DNA from: Inquilinus limosus
GTDB taxonomy: Bacteria > Pseudomonadota > Alphaproteobacteria > DSM-16000 > Inquilinaceae
Assembly (NCBI RefSeq): GCF_002195995.1
Contig: NZ_NHON01000026.1
Span: 1 to 64,000, forward strand
DNA length: 64,000 bases
Direction of reading: 5' to 3'
A model generated the notes under the pieces. The model did not search any database. It worked only from the letters and a program-made list of their open reading frames with translations, and was not told where the DNA came from. Shown here in pieces: positions 1 through 9,458 of this stretch (within the stretch, counting starts at the first letter, position 1; each line of letters begins with the position of its first letter). The position numbers were made by a program, and so were the translations under genes.

Positions 1-1
1 C

Positions 2-766
2 CCGCCCCTGCCCGATTCCTGGACCGAGCTGCGGGTCGAGCTGGACCGGTGGGCCGCGTCCGGCCGCCGCGCGACCTTCTGGTGGCGCGACGACGACGCG
101 GTGGCGCCGACCCCGGCGCTGGACCGGCTGCTGGCCCTGGCCGCGCGCCATGGCCGCTGGGTCGCGCTGGCCGTCATCCCCGCCGGGGCCGAGCCGGCGC
201 TGGCCGACCGGCTGGCCGGAACGACGGCCACGGTGATCCAGCACGGCTGGGCTCATCGCTCGCACGCGCCTGCCGGCGAGAAAAAGGCCGAGCTGGGCGA
301 CCATCGCCCGGCGGAGACCGTCCTGGCCGAGCTGACCGCCGGCCGCGAGCGGCTGCAGGCGCTGTTCGGCGGCCGCTTCCGCCCGGTGCTGGCGCCGCCC
401 TGGAACCGCATCGGCCCTGGGGTGCGCGCCCGCCTGGGCGAGGCCGGCCTGGACGTCCTCTCCGGCTTCGGCGCGCGCGATGCCGGGCCCGGCCCGGCGC
501 AGGTCAACACCCATGCCGACCCGATCGACTGGCGCGGCACCCGCGGCTTCGCCGGCGTCGACCACACGCTGGCGCCGGTCCTGCGCCACCTGGCCGATCG
601 CCGCGCCGGCGCCGCCGATCCGGAGGAGCCGACCGGCCTCCTCACCCACCATTTGGCGCATGACGACGAAGGATGGATCTTTCTCGACGGCCTGCTTTCG
701 ACCCTGACCCGGCATCCGGCGACGGCCTGGCCGGAGGCCGATACCCTGTTCGGAGCCCGGCCATGA
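2..766 (+). CDS. Polysaccharide deacetylase-like protein (5' partial)
   Basis: The frame is open from the first bases of the window, so the start lies upstream; about 254 residues are visible. The motif FWWRDDDA near the beginning matches the metal-binding aspartates of polysaccharide (NodB-type) deacetylases. Later HGWAHRSH and LAPPWNRI resemble the histidine pair and the catalytic-arm proline/tryptophan region of that fold. The family removes acyl groups from surface carbohydrates; the substrate here cannot be told. The stop overlaps the next start as ATGA, implying translational coupling. The fold is fairly clear, the enzymatic activity is inference. Confidence 0.7.
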   Translation, partial: PPLPDSWTELRVELDRWAASGRRATFWWRDDDAVAPTPALDRLLALAARHGRWVALAVIPAGAEPALADRLAGTTATVIQHGWAHRSHAPAGEKKAELGDHRPAETVLAELTAGRERLQALFGGRFRPVLAPPWNRIGPGVRARLGEAGLDVLSGFGARDAGPGPAQVNTHADPIDWRGTRGFAGVDHTLAPVLRHLADRRAGAADPEEPTGLLTHHLAHDDEGWIFLDGLLSTLTRHPATAWPEADTLFGARP

Positions 767-1314
767 CCGCCCACCGCTATGGCATGGCCGAGCTGGGGGG
801 CGACTATGCCCGCGGCGCGGCCGGGCTGGCGCTGACCGCGCTGCCGCTGATCCTGCTGCCGATGCACTGGATCGTCGCCATCGCCTTCGGCGCCGCGGCC
901 CTCGTGTTCCTGGCCTTCCTGCTGCGCACCTGGCTGCGGCACCGCAGCGTGATCGAGGTCGACGGCCAGGGCGTCGTTGCCCACGGGCCCCTCGGCGTCC
1001 GCATCGCCTGGCGAGACTTGACCGGCTTCCGGCTGCGCTATTTCTCGGTCCGGCGCGACCGCCAGCGCGGCTGGATGCAGCTGGACCTGCGCGGCGGCGG
1101 CCGGCGGCTGAAGATCGAATCGACCATCAGCGGCTTCGACGAGATCGTGTCGCAGGCGCATGACGCCGCGCTGGCCAAGGCCCTGACGATCGACGATTCG
1201 AGCCAGGCGAACCTGATGTCGCTGGGCGTCATCGCCCCCCAGGGCGGGCTGGCCGAGCGCTGGGGCGTGCGCCCTCCGGCCGATCGGCCCGCGTCCGACG
1301 GGCCCGAGGAATGA
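763..1314 (+). CDS. Membrane protein of unknown function
   Basis: 183 residues. The start is ATG 763 because it overlaps the stop of the preceding gene (ATGA) and the protein then begins just ahead of the hydrophobic part. Residues of about 22-55 form one or two closely spaced membrane segments ending in LLRTWLRHR. They are followed by a soluble region (VIEVDGQGVVAHGPLGVRIAWRDLTGFRLRYFS would be a beta-rich, PH-like stretch in short pieces) of about 100 residues with an acidic end. I do not recognise a named family. Position between a deacetylase-like gene and a peptide transporter may reflect a shared transcript. No catalytic motif is seen. Confidence 0.65.
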   Translation: MTAHRYGMAELGGDYARGAAGLALTALPLILLPMHWIVAIAFGAAALVFLAFLLRTWLRHRSVIEVDGQGVVAHGPLGVRIAWRDLTGFRLRYFSVRRDRQRGWMQLDLRGGGRRLKIESTISGFDEIVSQAHDAALAKALTIDDSSQANLMSLGVIAPQGGLAERWGVRPPADRPASDGPEE

Positions 1315-1327
1315 GGGGCCCGCCGCG

Positions 1328-3214
1328 GTGAGCGATATCCTCCGTCTGCACGATCTGCGCATCGGCTTCGCCGTGCCCGGCGGCACGCTGGAGGCGGTGC
1401 GCGGCGTGTCGCTGCGGGTGCCGGCCGGCAAGACCGTCGCCGTGGTCGGCGAGAGCGGCTCCGGCAAGTCGGTGCTGGCGCAGGCGGTGCTGGGCATCCT
1501 GCCCAGCAACGGCCGGGTCACGGGCGGCAGGATCCTGTTCAGCGACCCGGAGACGCCAGGGACGGTCGTCGACCTGGCCAAGCTGCCGCAGGAGAGCCCC
1601 GACTACCGCGACATCCGCGGCGGCCGGATCTCGATGATCTTCCAGGAGCCGATGACCTCGCTGTCGCCGTTGCACACGGTCGGCAACCAGATCGTCGAGG
1701 CGGTGCGGCTGCACCGGCCGGTGGGGCCGGCCGAGGCGCGCGACCTGGCGCGGGAGATGCTGCGCCTGGTCGGCTTCCCCAACCCGGCCCGGGCGCTGAA
1801 GACCTACCCGTTCGAGCTGTCGGGGGGCCTGCGCCAGCGCGCCATGATCGCGATGGCGCTGGTCTGCCGCCCCGCCTTGCTGATCGCCGACGAGCCGACC
1901 ACCGCGCTCGACGTCACCATCCAGGCCCAGATCCTGAAGCTGATGCTGGACCTGCAGGCCGAGCTGCAGATGGCGATCATGATCATCACCCACGACCTCG
2001 GCATCGTCGCCAACATCGCCGACGAGGTGGTGGTGATGTATCGCGGCGAGGTGATGGAATCCGGCCCGATCGGGCCGATCTTCACCGATCCCGGCCATCC
2101 CTATCTGAAGGCGCTGCTGCGGGCCGTGCCGCGCTTCGACATGGGGCATGAGCGGCTGATGCCGATCCGCGAGATCCGGCAGGCCGACGGCCACATGATG
2201 GGCACCGGCAAGAAGGCCTGGACCGAGGCGGCGGAGGCGGCCGGCCCGCTGCTCAAGGTCGAAAGCGTCTCGAAGACCTTCGCCATCCGCAACAGCGGCC
2301 TGTTCGGCGGCGCGCAGGAGGAGCGGATCAAGGCGGTCGACGACGTCTCCTTCGCCATCCGCCGCGGCGAGTGCCTGGGGCTGGTCGGCGAATCCGGCTG
2401 CGGCAAGACCACCCTGTCGAAGATCCTGATGCGGGCGCTGAGCCCGGACGCCGGCAGCATCCGCTTCAACGACCACGGCAAGCCGGTCGATATCCTGGGG
2501 CTGGAAGGCGAGGACCTGAAGGCCTTCCGCCCGCGCATGCAGTTCATCTTCCAGGACCCGTTCAGCTCGCTGAACCCACGGATGACGGTGTTCGACATCC
2601 TGACCGAGCCGCTGACCATCCACGGCATCGGCAGCGCCGCCGAGCGCAAGGCCATCGCCAAGGAGCTGATGGGGCTGGTCGGCCTCGACATCCGCCACCT
2701 GCAGCGCTATCCGCACAGCTTCTCCGGCGGCCAGCGGCAGCGCATCGGCATCGCCCGCGCCCTGGCGCTGCGCCCCGACCTGATCATCTGCGACGAGCCG
2801 GTCTCGGCGCTCGACGTCTCGATCCAGGCGCAGATCCTGAACCTGCTGAAGGACCTGAAGGCGCGGCTGGGCCTGACCTACCTGTTCATCAGCCACAACC
2901 TGGCGGTGGTCGACTACATCGCCGACCGGATCATGGTGATGTGCCGCGGCCGGATCGTCGAGCTGGCGCCGCGCGCCCTGCTGTTCGCCCGGCCGGTGCA
3001 TCCCTACACAAGGGCGCTGCTGGCCGCCGTGCCGGCGCCGGACCCGTCGCGCCGCCTGGATTTCGCGGCGCTGCTGGGCGGCCGCGCCTCCGACCCCGCG
3101 GCCTGGCCGGCGCCCTTCACCCTGGGCCCGGACACGCCCGGCCGGCTGGTCGAGGTCGACAAGGGCCATTTCGTCCGCGCCACCGAGGCGCCGGCGCTGG
3201 AGCTGGCATCATGA
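1328..3214 (+). CDS. Peptide ABC transporter ATP-binding protein, two fused ATPase domains (YejF-like)
   Basis: 628 residues starting at GTG 1328, 13 bp after the previous stop. Two complete ABC ATPase domains are fused: Walker A GESGSGKS at residues 41-48 with signature LSGGLRQR, then GESGCGKT near residue 354 with signature FSGGQRQR near 465. Each half ends with the oligopeptide-type C-terminal region ([16 protein letters not shown]). This fused arrangement is typical of YejF/microcin C-type oligopeptide importers. It energises uptake through the two permeases encoded at 5273 and 6268 from the binding protein at 3211. The gene order ATPase, binding protein, permease, permease differs from E. 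coli yejABEF. The stop overlaps the next start (ATGA). Substrate is unknown. Confidence 0.92.
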   Translation: MSDILRLHDLRIGFAVPGGTLEAVRGVSLRVPAGKTVAVVGESGSGKSVLAQAVLGILPSNGRVTGGRILFSDPETPGTVVDLAKLPQESPDYRDIRGGRISMIFQEPMTSLSPLHTVGNQIVEAVRLHRPVGPAEARDLAREMLRLVGFPNPARALKTYPFELSGGLRQRAMIAMALVCRPALLIADEPTTALDVTIQAQILKLMLDLQAELQMAIMIITHDLGIVANIADEVVVMYRGEVMESGPIGPIFTDPGHPYLKALLRAVPRFDMGHERLMPIREIRQADGHMMGTGKKAWTEAAEAAGPLLKVESVSKTFAIRNSGLFGGAQEERIKAVDDVSFAIRRGECLGLVGESGCGKTTLSKILMRALSPDAGSIRFNDHGKPVDILGLEGEDLKAFRPRMQFIFQDPFSSLNPRMTVFDILTEPLTIHGIGSAAERKAIAKELMGLVGLDIRHLQRYPHSFSGGQRQRIGIARALALRPDLIICDEPVSALDVSIQAQILNLLKDLKARLGLTYLFISHNLAVVDYIADRIMVMCRGRIVELAPRALLFARPVHPYTRALLAAVPAPDPSRRLDFAALLGGRASDPAAWPAPFTLGPDTPGRLVEVDKGHFVRATEAPALELAS

Positions 3215-5124
3215 TCCGCTGGCTCGGCCTGATCGCCCTGCTGCTGGCGGCCGCCCCGGCGCTGGCCACCCCCGTCCCGGCAGAGGGCCTGCCGCCCCTG
3301 GTCGAGACGCCGATGTATGCCCAGGACGTCGCCGCCGGCAAGCTGCCGCCGGTGGCGCAGCGCATCCCGCAGGCGCCCTGGGTCGTCGACATGGCGGCGG
3401 AGAAGAAGGAGCCGGGCAGGCAGGGCGGCGAGATCAGCTGGATGGTCGCGCGGGCCCGCGACCTGCGGGTGATGAACACCTACAGCTATGCCCGGCTGGT
3501 CGGCTACGGCACCGACTTCAAGCTGCATCCGGACATCCTGCTGTCCTACGAGGTGCAGGACGAGAAGGTGTTCACCCTGCATCTGCGACCGGGCCACAGA
3601 TGGTCGGACGGCCAGCCCTTCACCAGCGACGATTTCCGCTTCTCCTGGGAGGATGTCGAGCTGAACAAGGAGCTGGAGCCCTACGGCCCCGACACGCGGA
3701 TGCTGGTCGACGGCGAGAAGCCGAAGGTCGAGTACCCGGACGCGCTGACGGTGCGCTACTCCTGGTCCAAGCCGAACCCGGAGTTCCTGACCTCCCTGGC
3801 CGGGGCCGCGCCGCTCTACATCTACGCGCCGGCGCATTACCTGAAGCAGTTCCACAAGAAATACGCCGACCCGAAGGCGCTGGAGGCGCTGGTGCGGCAG
3901 GCCGGGATGCGCAACTGGGTGGCGCTCTACAACCTGCGCAGCAAGCTGATCGATTCGGCCAATCCCGACCTGCCGGTGCTGGAGCCCTGGGTCAACACCA
4001 CCAGGGCGCCGGCCGACCGCTTCGTCTTCGTGCGCAACCCCTACTACCACCGCATCGACAGCCAGGGCCGGCAGCTGCCCTATCTCGACCGGGTAATCGT
4101 CAACGTCGTCGAGCCCTCGCTGATCCCGGCCAAGGCCGGCGCCGGCGACGCCGACCTGCAGCAGCGCGGGCTGCGCTTCGACAACATCAGCTTCCTCAAG
4201 GCCGGCCAGCAGGCGGGCGGCTACAAGGTCCGGCTGTGGCCGACCGCGCTCGGCTCGGAGGTGGCGCTGTACCCGAACATGAACTGCAACGACAAGGACT
4301 GGCGCGCCCTGAACCGCGACGTGCGGGTGCGCCGGGCCCTGTCGCTGGCGATCAACCGCGACGAGATCAACCAGGTGGTGTTCTTCGGCCTGGCCCGGCC
4401 GAGCCAGAACACGGTGCTGCCGGAATCGCCCTATTACGACCCGGCCGAGGCGGCGGAGTGGACGCAGTTCGACCTGGACAAGGCCAACGCCCTGCTGGAC
4501 GAGGCCGGGCTGGGCAACCGCGACAGCGACGGCATCCGCCTGATGCCGAACGGCCGCCGCATGGAGATCGTGATCGAGAGCACCGGCGAGCGCACGCTGG
4601 AGACCGACATCCTGCAGCTGATCCGGGACAGCTGGGCCAAGATCGGCGTCGCGCTCTACACCACCCAGTCGCAGCGCGACGTGTTCCTGCAGCGCGTCTT
4701 CTCCGGCGAGACGGTGATGTCGGTGTGGACCGGCATCGACAACGCGCTGATCACCCCGACCACTGCGCCGGCGGAGTTGGCGCCGGTCGACCAGAACTGG
4801 CTGCAATATCCGAAATGGGGCCAGTACCTGCAGACCAAGGGCACCGCCGGCGAGAAAGCGGACGAGCCCTTCGCCCTGCAGCTGCTGGCGCTGTACGACG
4901 AATGGCGCAGCACCACCGACGACGACCGCCGCGACGCCATCACCCGCGAGATGATCAGGATCCAGTCCGACCAGGTCACCTCGATCGGCACCGTCCAGGG
5001 CGTGCTGGCCCCGATCGTGGTCAAGAACAGGCTGCACAACGTGCCGGAGAAGGCGATCCTGTCCTGGGATCCCGGCGCGCATTTCGGCATCTACCGGCCC
5101 GACACCTTCTGGGTGGACCCATGA
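3211..5124 (+). CDS. Extracellular solute-binding protein family 5 (peptide/microcin C type)
   Basis: 637 residues. ATG 3211 overlaps the stop of the ATPase gene and opens a clear signal peptide ([19 protein letters not shown]). The mature protein has the SBP_bac_5 hallmarks: LSYEVQDEKVFTLHLRPGHRWSDG near residue 110 in shorter blocks, the SFTSDDFRFSWED-like segment, and RVRRALSLAINRDEINQVVF in the C-terminal lobe. It should sit in the periplasm and deliver ligand to the permease pair. It is longer than classical DppA/OppA (about 530), as YejA-type proteins are. A palindromic repeat follows 29 bp after the stop, before the permease genes. Confidence 0.9.
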   Translation: MIRWLGLIALLLAAAPALATPVPAEGLPPLVETPMYAQDVAAGKLPPVAQRIPQAPWVVDMAAEKKEPGRQGGEISWMVARARDLRVMNTYSYARLVGYGTDFKLHPDILLSYEVQDEKVFTLHLRPGHRWSDGQPFTSDDFRFSWEDVELNKELEPYGPDTRMLVDGEKPKVEYPDALTVRYSWSKPNPEFLTSLAGAAPLYIYAPAHYLKQFHKKYADPKALEALVRQAGMRNWVALYNLRSKLIDSANPDLPVLEPWVNTTRAPADRFVFVRNPYYHRIDSQGRQLPYLDRVIVNVVEPSLIPAKAGAGDADLQQRGLRFDNISFLKAGQQAGGYKVRLWPTALGSEVALYPNMNCNDKDWRALNRDVRVRRALSLAINRDEINQVVFFGLARPSQNTVLPESPYYDPAEAAEWTQFDLDKANALLDEAGLGNRDSDGIRLMPNGRRMEIVIESTGERTLETDILQLIRDSWAKIGVALYTTQSQRDVFLQRVFSGETVMSVWTGIDNALITPTTAPAELAPVDQNWLQYPKWGQYLQTKGTAGEKADEPFALQLLALYDEWRSTTDDDRRDAITREMIRIQSDQVTSIGTVQGVLAPIVVKNRLHNVPEKAILSWDPGAHFGIYRPDTFWVDP

Positions 5125-5153
5125 GCGCCCGGCTCGGAATGACCGTGCCCCGC

Positions 5154-5240
5154 CGTCATTGCGAGGAGGCGAAGCCGACGAAGCAATCCAGGGGCCGGTG
5201 CGCACTGGCCCTGGATTGCTTCGCTGCGCTCGCAATGACG
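5154..5240. repeat. A/B-arm palindromic repeat, copy 1 (inside ABC operon)
   Basis: An 87-bp inverted repeat bounded by CGTCATTGCGAG and CTCGCAATGACG. The left arm contains the A core GAGGAGGCGAAGCCGACG; the right arm, read in reverse complement, has the shorter B core GAGCGCAGCGAAGC. The inner stem is CCAGGGGCC/GGCCCTGG. It lies between the binding-protein stop and the first permease start, so its RNA would fold into a long hairpin inside the transporter mRNA. The same element recurs at 7445, 18132, 24688 and 51659. Confidence 0.95.
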
Positions 5241-5272
5241 GGGTTGAGAACGACGACAAGGCGGGTCCGGCC

Positions 5273-6271
5273 ATGCTGAGCTACATCGCCCGGCGCATCC
5301 TGGTGATGATCCCGACCCTGCTCGCGATCAGCTTCATCAGCTTCGCCATCATCCAGGCGCCGCCCGGCGACTACCTGACCACGATGGTCAACGAGCTGCG
5401 CAGCCGCGGCCAGTCGATGGACCCGAACCAGCTGCAGTTCATGCGCGAGACCTACGGGCTGGACCAGCCGTTCCTGCAGCAATACCTGTCCTGGCTGGGC
5501 AACTGCCTGCAAGGTGATTTCGGCTGGTCGTTCGAGTACAGCCTGCCGGTGACCGCGGTGGTCGGCGACCGCATGTTCCTGACCATCCTGCTGACCATCG
5601 CCACCACGATCTTCATCTGGGTGGTGTCGTTCCCGATCGGCATCTATTCAGCGACCCACCAGTACAGCATCGGCGATTACGGCCTGACCTTCCTCGGCTT
5701 CCTCGGCCTGGCGACGCCGAATTTCCTGCTGGCCCTGGTGCTGCTGTACCTGGCCAACCAGTGGTTCGGCATCTCCATCGGCGGGCTGATGGACCCGAAA
5801 TTCATGGACCAGCCGATGAGCTGGGCCAAGTTCGTCTCGGTGCTCGAGCATCTCTGGGTGCCGGTGATCGTGATCGGCACCTCCGGCACCGCGGCGATGA
5901 TCCGGCGGCTGCGCGCCAACCTGCTGGACGAGCTGCAGAAGCAGTACTACGTCACCGCCCTGGCCAAGGGCATGAAGCGGCGCCGGGCGCTGCTGAAATA
6001 CCCGCTGCGCATGGCGCTGAACCCGTTCATCGCCGATATCGGCAACATCCTGCCGCACCTGATCTCCGGCGCCACCATCGTCTCGGTGGTGCTGAGCCTG
6101 CCGACCGCCGGCCCGCTGCTGCTGTCGGCGCTGCAGAGCCAGGACATGTATCTCGCCGGCTCCTTCGTGCTGTGGATGGCGGTGCTGACGGTGATCGGCA
6201 CGCTGGTCTCGGACCTGGCGCTGGCCGCGCTCGACCCCCGCATCCGCCTGACCGGAGGGGCCGTGAAGTGA
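5273..6271 (+). CDS. Peptide ABC transporter permease (DppB/YejB type)
   Basis: 332 residues from ATG 5273; an earlier in-frame start would translate the palindromic repeat, so this one is preferred, and MLSYIARRILVMIPTL is the canonical N-terminus of DppB-type permeases. About six membrane helices are visible, with the BPD_transp_1 region and the EAA-type cytoplasmic loop (LQKQYYVTALAKGMKRRRAL). It forms the transmembrane channel with the product of 6268. The stop (TGA 6269-6271) overlaps the GTG start of the next gene. Residues around 60-75 (FMRETYGLDQPF) match the periplasmic loop conserved in this family. Confidence 0.92.
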   Translation: MLSYIARRILVMIPTLLAISFISFAIIQAPPGDYLTTMVNELRSRGQSMDPNQLQFMRETYGLDQPFLQQYLSWLGNCLQGDFGWSFEYSLPVTAVVGDRMFLTILLTIATTIFIWVVSFPIGIYSATHQYSIGDYGLTFLGFLGLATPNFLLALVLLYLANQWFGISIGGLMDPKFMDQPMSWAKFVSVLEHLWVPVIVIGTSGTAAMIRRLRANLLDELQKQYYVTALAKGMKRRRALLKYPLRMALNPFIADIGNILPHLISGATIVSVVLSLPTAGPLLLSALQSQDMYLAGSFVLWMAVLTVIGTLVSDLALAALDPRIRLTGGAVK

Positions 6272-7431
6272 GCGACGTCCCCCGCGAGCCCCAGCACTAC
6301 GTCAACCCGGCCGCCTGGGACCCGTATCTCGAGGCGCCGCTGACGGCGCAGCAGGAGCGGTACTTCCTGGCCTCGCAGTGGCGGATCATGTGGTGGAAAC
6401 TGAAGCGCCACCGCCTGGCCGCGCTGTCCGGCCTGGTCCTGCTGCTGGCCTATCTCTCGATCCTGGTCAGCGAGGTGCTGGCGCCCTACGGGCTGGACAG
6501 CCGCCACACCGGCCACATCTACGCGCCGCCGCAGCAGGTGCGGTTCTTCCATGAGGGCAGCTTCGTCGGGCCCTATGTCTATGGCTACCAGTACTCGCTC
6601 GACATGGAGTCGATGCGGCGGGTCTACACCGAGGACCGGTCACAGCCGCAGAGGCTGCGCTTCTTCTGCCGTGGCGATTCCTACAAGTTCTGGGGCCTGT
6701 TCCAGGCCGATTTCCACGTCGTCTGCCCGCCCCAGGGCGGCACCTTCTTCCTGCTCGGCACCGACCGGCTGGGCCGCGACATGCTCAGCCGCATCCTCTA
6801 CGGCGCCCGGATCTCGCTGACCGTCGGCCTGCTCGGCATCACCGTCAGCTTCATCCTGGGCATCACCATCGGCGGCCTCGCCGGCTATTACGGCGGCTGG
6901 GTCGACAATGTCGTCAACCGGCTGATCGAGGTGATCCAGAGCTTCCCGCAATTGCCGCTGTGGATGGCACTGTCGGCGTCGCTGCCGGTGACCTGGAGCC
7001 CGATCCTGGTGTTCCTGGGCATCACCATCATCCTCGGCCTGGTGGAATGGACCGGCCTGGCGCGGTCGGTGCGGTCGAAGCTCTTGGCCCTGCGCGAGGA
7101 GGATTTCTGCGTCGCCGCCCAGCTGATGGGTGCCCGGCCGCGGCGGATCATCTTCCGCCATCTGCTGCCGAGCTTCATGAGCCACCTGATCGCCTCGGCC
7201 ACCCTGACCATCCCGGGGATGATCCTGGGCGAGACCGCGCTCAGCTTCCTCAATCTCGGCCTCAGGCCCCCGGTCACCAGCTGGGGCGTGCTGCTGAACG
7301 AGGCGCAGAACATCAACGTGGTGGCGCTCTACCCCTGGCTGCTGATCCCGGTGCTGCCGGTGATCATCGTGGTTCTGGCCTTCCAGTTCTTCGGCGACGG
7401 CCTGCGCGACGCCGCGGACCCTTATCGGTAG
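6268..7431 (+). CDS. Peptide ABC transporter permease (DppC/YejE type)
   Basis: 387 residues from GTG 6268, which overlaps the stop of the first permease. The N-terminus (VSDVPREPQHYVNPAAWDP) is cytoplasmic. WWKLKRHRLAALSGLVLLLAYLSI contains the first membrane helix, a pattern of the OppC N-terminal domain, followed by a large periplasmic insert of about 110 residues. Then come LLGTDRLGRDMLSRILYGAR, diagnostic for DppC/OppC/YejE, and five helices with the loop EEDFCVAAQLMGARPRRII. The length and long periplasmic insert favour the YejE subtype. It ends the operon; a palindromic repeat follows 13 bp later. Confidence 0.92.
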   Translation: MSDVPREPQHYVNPAAWDPYLEAPLTAQQERYFLASQWRIMWWKLKRHRLAALSGLVLLLAYLSILVSEVLAPYGLDSRHTGHIYAPPQQVRFFHEGSFVGPYVYGYQYSLDMESMRRVYTEDRSQPQRLRFFCRGDSYKFWGLFQADFHVVCPPQGGTFFLLGTDRLGRDMLSRILYGARISLTVGLLGITVSFILGITIGGLAGYYGGWVDNVVNRLIEVIQSFPQLPLWMALSASLPVTWSPILVFLGITIILGLVEWTGLARSVRSKLLALREEDFCVAAQLMGARPRRIIFRHLLPSFMSHLIASATLTIPGMILGETALSFLNLGLRPPVTSWGVLLNEAQNINVVALYPWLLIPVLPVIIVVLAFQFFGDGLRDAADPYR

Positions 7432-7444
7432 GCACGCCGCTCCT

Positions 7445-7532
7445 CGTCATTGCGAGGAGGCGAAGCCGACGAAGCAATCCAGGGGCCGGTTCGCACTGGC
7501 CCCTGGATTGCTTCGCTGCGCTCGCAATGACG
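7445..7532. repeat. A/B-arm palindromic repeat, copy 2
   Basis: An 88-bp copy of the element at 5154, with the same orientation (A arm left, B arm right) and inner stem CCAGGGGCC/GGCCCCTGG. It lies between the convergent ends of the permease gene (7431) and the methyltransferase gene (7549). It could act as a bidirectional RNA hairpin, but no T-run follows. Confidence 0.95.
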
Positions 7533-7548
7533 GAAGAAAGGGAAGTGC

Positions 7549-8445
7549 CTACAGATACGCCAGCGGCTGGGACGCCTTCTCCAGCCACAGGCTGGTCTCG
7601 GGCGTGCCGTCGCGCAGCGGCAGCTGGCCGATCACGGTGCGCGACACCGCCTCGGCCATCCGCGTCGCCGCGTAGTGGCTGGCGAAGACCGGCTTGAAGC
7701 CGCCGGCGGTCAGGAGCGGCGCCACCACCTGCTGCTCGTTGTAGCCGCGCCAGCCCCATTCCGCGGGATAGGGGTCGGGCAGGCAGATGTCGTGGATGTG
7801 CACCAGCACGCCCGGCGGCAGGCAGGGCAGCACCTGGTTCACCAGGAAGTCCACATCCGTGCCGGGCATGGCGATGTGGCTCGAATCGATGAACAGGATG
7901 TCGCCTTCGGCCAGGTCGCGATACGGTTCGGTCCCCGCCTCTTGAACCGTTTGCTCAAGGTGCGTGATGCCGAGCTCGGAGATCGCCGCCCGCGGCGCCG
8001 GGTCGATGGCGGTGAACTCCAGCGCCAGGTCGCCGTCGACCGCCGCGCGGATCATGAAGCGGGTGGAATGGCCGGAGCCGACCTCGACGATCCGCGCCGG
8101 CTGGCGCGCCCGCACCATGGCGTAGGCCGCGGCGGCGTCGAGCCGAGCGAACCAGCCCTGGTCCCAGCGCGGCTGCGGCGGCGGCGAGTCGCGCTCGGTC
8201 GCGCCGATCGCCAGCAGGCCGTCGCGATAGCCTTCGATGACGTCGAGCACGGCCTGGAACACCGGCTCGGAGGCGCGGAACAACGCCTCGTGCCCGGCAT
8301 AGGGCGCCAGCTCGTCCGGCACCTCGTCGGCATAGCTGCAGGGGATGAAGAAGCCCTTCGGCTGGCGGCCGAACAGGGTGGCGAGGCCCAGGCGCCAGCG
8401 TCGCAGGCGGCGGCCGAGATCGGGGGGAGTGCTGTGGGAACTCAA
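7549..8445 (-). CDS. Class I SAM-dependent methyltransferase-like protein
   Basis: 298 residues on the minus strand. The central motif RIVEVGSGHSTRFM (about residue 118) is the SAM-binding loop of Methyltransf_24-type proteins, followed by the acidic strand end FTAIDP and a late DILFIDSSHIA strand. The substrate is unknown; relatives are often encoded with surface-polysaccharide genes. The start is TTG at 8445, overlapping the stop of the hydrolase gene upstream as TTGA. That arrangement suggests translational coupling, and I found no ATG that would preserve the N-terminus. The start is therefore less certain than the family. Confidence 0.8.
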   Translation of the reverse strand: MSSHSTPPDLGRRLRRWRLGLATLFGRQPKGFFIPCSYADEVPDELAPYAGHEALFRASEPVFQAVLDVIEGYRDGLLAIGATERDSPPPQPRWDQGWFARLDAAAAYAMVRARQPARIVEVGSGHSTRFMIRAAVDGDLALEFTAIDPAPRAAISELGITHLEQTVQEAGTEPYRDLAEGDILFIDSSHIAMPGTDVDFLVNQVLPCLPPGVLVHIHDICLPDPYPAEWGWRGYNEQQVVAPLLTAGGFKPVFASHYAATRMAEAVSRTVIGQLPLRDGTPETSLWLEKASQPLAYL

Positions 8446-9275
8446 GGGTGCAACGTCATGCCTTCGTGCGCGACCAGCGTCCCGGGACGCCGGCGGTCCG
8501 CGGCATCCGCGATCCGGTCCAGGAACGCGTCATCGTGATTGGGATCGTGGTGGAACAGCACGACCCGGCCGACATCAGCCGCATCCGCGAGCTTGAGTGC
8601 CTCCTGCCAGGTCGAGTGGCCCCAGCCGACAAATCTCGGATACTCCTCATCCGTGAACATGGCGTCATACACCATGATGTCGGCGCCGCGAACGAAATCG
8701 GCGATGACCTGGTCCACCCCCTCCGGCCGGTGCTCGGTGTCGGTGATGATGCAGATGCTCTTGCCCCCGACATCGATGCGGTAGCCGCAGGCGAGGTTCG
8801 GGTGGTTGAGCCAGCAGGTGTTGAGCTTGATGCCCGGGAAGGGCTCCATCGGGGTGCCGCAGTCGAAATCGTGATACTCGCAGTCCTGGAAGACGCCGAT
8901 CGGCACCGGGAACAGCGGCGCCATCATCGTCTCGCACAACACCGTGTAGATCGATTTGTTCTGCGGTTTCAGGTGGCCGGCCCAGAAACGCACCTTGCGG
9001 CCCTTGGCGTAGGCCGGCTTGAAGAACGGCACGCCGCAGACATGGTCCCAATGGGTGTGGGTGAAGAACACGTCCACATCGGGCCGCCCCTCCTCCATCA
9101 GCCGGTGGCCGAGGTCGCGCAGCCCCGTGCCGCCGTCGATGATGATGAGGTCGTCTCCGCGCCGGATCTCGATGCAGCTGGTGTTGCCGCCGTAGCGCAT
9201 GTTGCAGGAGGCCGGGCAGGCGATGCTGCCGCGAACACCCCAGAACCGGAGCATAAGGTCGCTCGTCTTCGCCAT
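8442..9275 (-). CDS. MBL-fold metallo-hydrolase
   Basis: 277 residues. The metal-binding signature THTHWDH is at about residue 77, with further ligands in the TDTEH and FHHDPNHDD segments. The beginning (LRFWGVRGSIACP) and GGNTSC are typical of a widespread bacterial phosphodiesterase-like MBL group. The start at ATG 9275 (MAKTSDLMLRFWG) is chosen because the family begins close to LRFWGVRGS. A longer frame extends 53 codons upstream but reads through low-complexity sequence. The substrate is unknown; hydrolysis of a phosphodiester or similar ester is inference. The methyltransferase gene follows with overlapping stop and start. Confidence 0.85.
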   Translation of the reverse strand: MAKTSDLMLRFWGVRGSIACPASCNMRYGGNTSCIEIRRGDDLIIIDGGTGLRDLGHRLMEEGRPDVDVFFTHTHWDHVCGVPFFKPAYAKGRKVRFWAGHLKPQNKSIYTVLCETMMAPLFPVPIGVFQDCEYHDFDCGTPMEPFPGIKLNTCWLNHPNLACGYRIDVGGKSICIITDTEHRPEGVDQVIADFVRGADIMVYDAMFTDEEYPRFVGWGHSTWQEALKLADAADVGRVVLFHHDPNHDDAFLDRIADAADRRRPGTLVAHEGMTLHP

Positions 9276-9458
9276 CGGCGCGTCAGTCTGACTCTCGGCG
9301 CGCGGGAAACCATCCGTCACGTCCGAGGACGCCGGCGGAGGTGACTGTCGCGCACCGAGTCGCATGAGTCGAGAAAAAAGGTTTTTTCGACATATTGATG
9401 GTGAACCACGGCCAGCGCCCCGCGTCTGTGTCATCCATCACAGGAAGCACCGCCGAAG

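Noticed and set aside
1229-3169. Minus-strand open frame of 646 codons opposite the fused ABC ATPase
   Set aside because: Arginine/glutamine/histidine-rich shadow of a clear ABC transporter gene.
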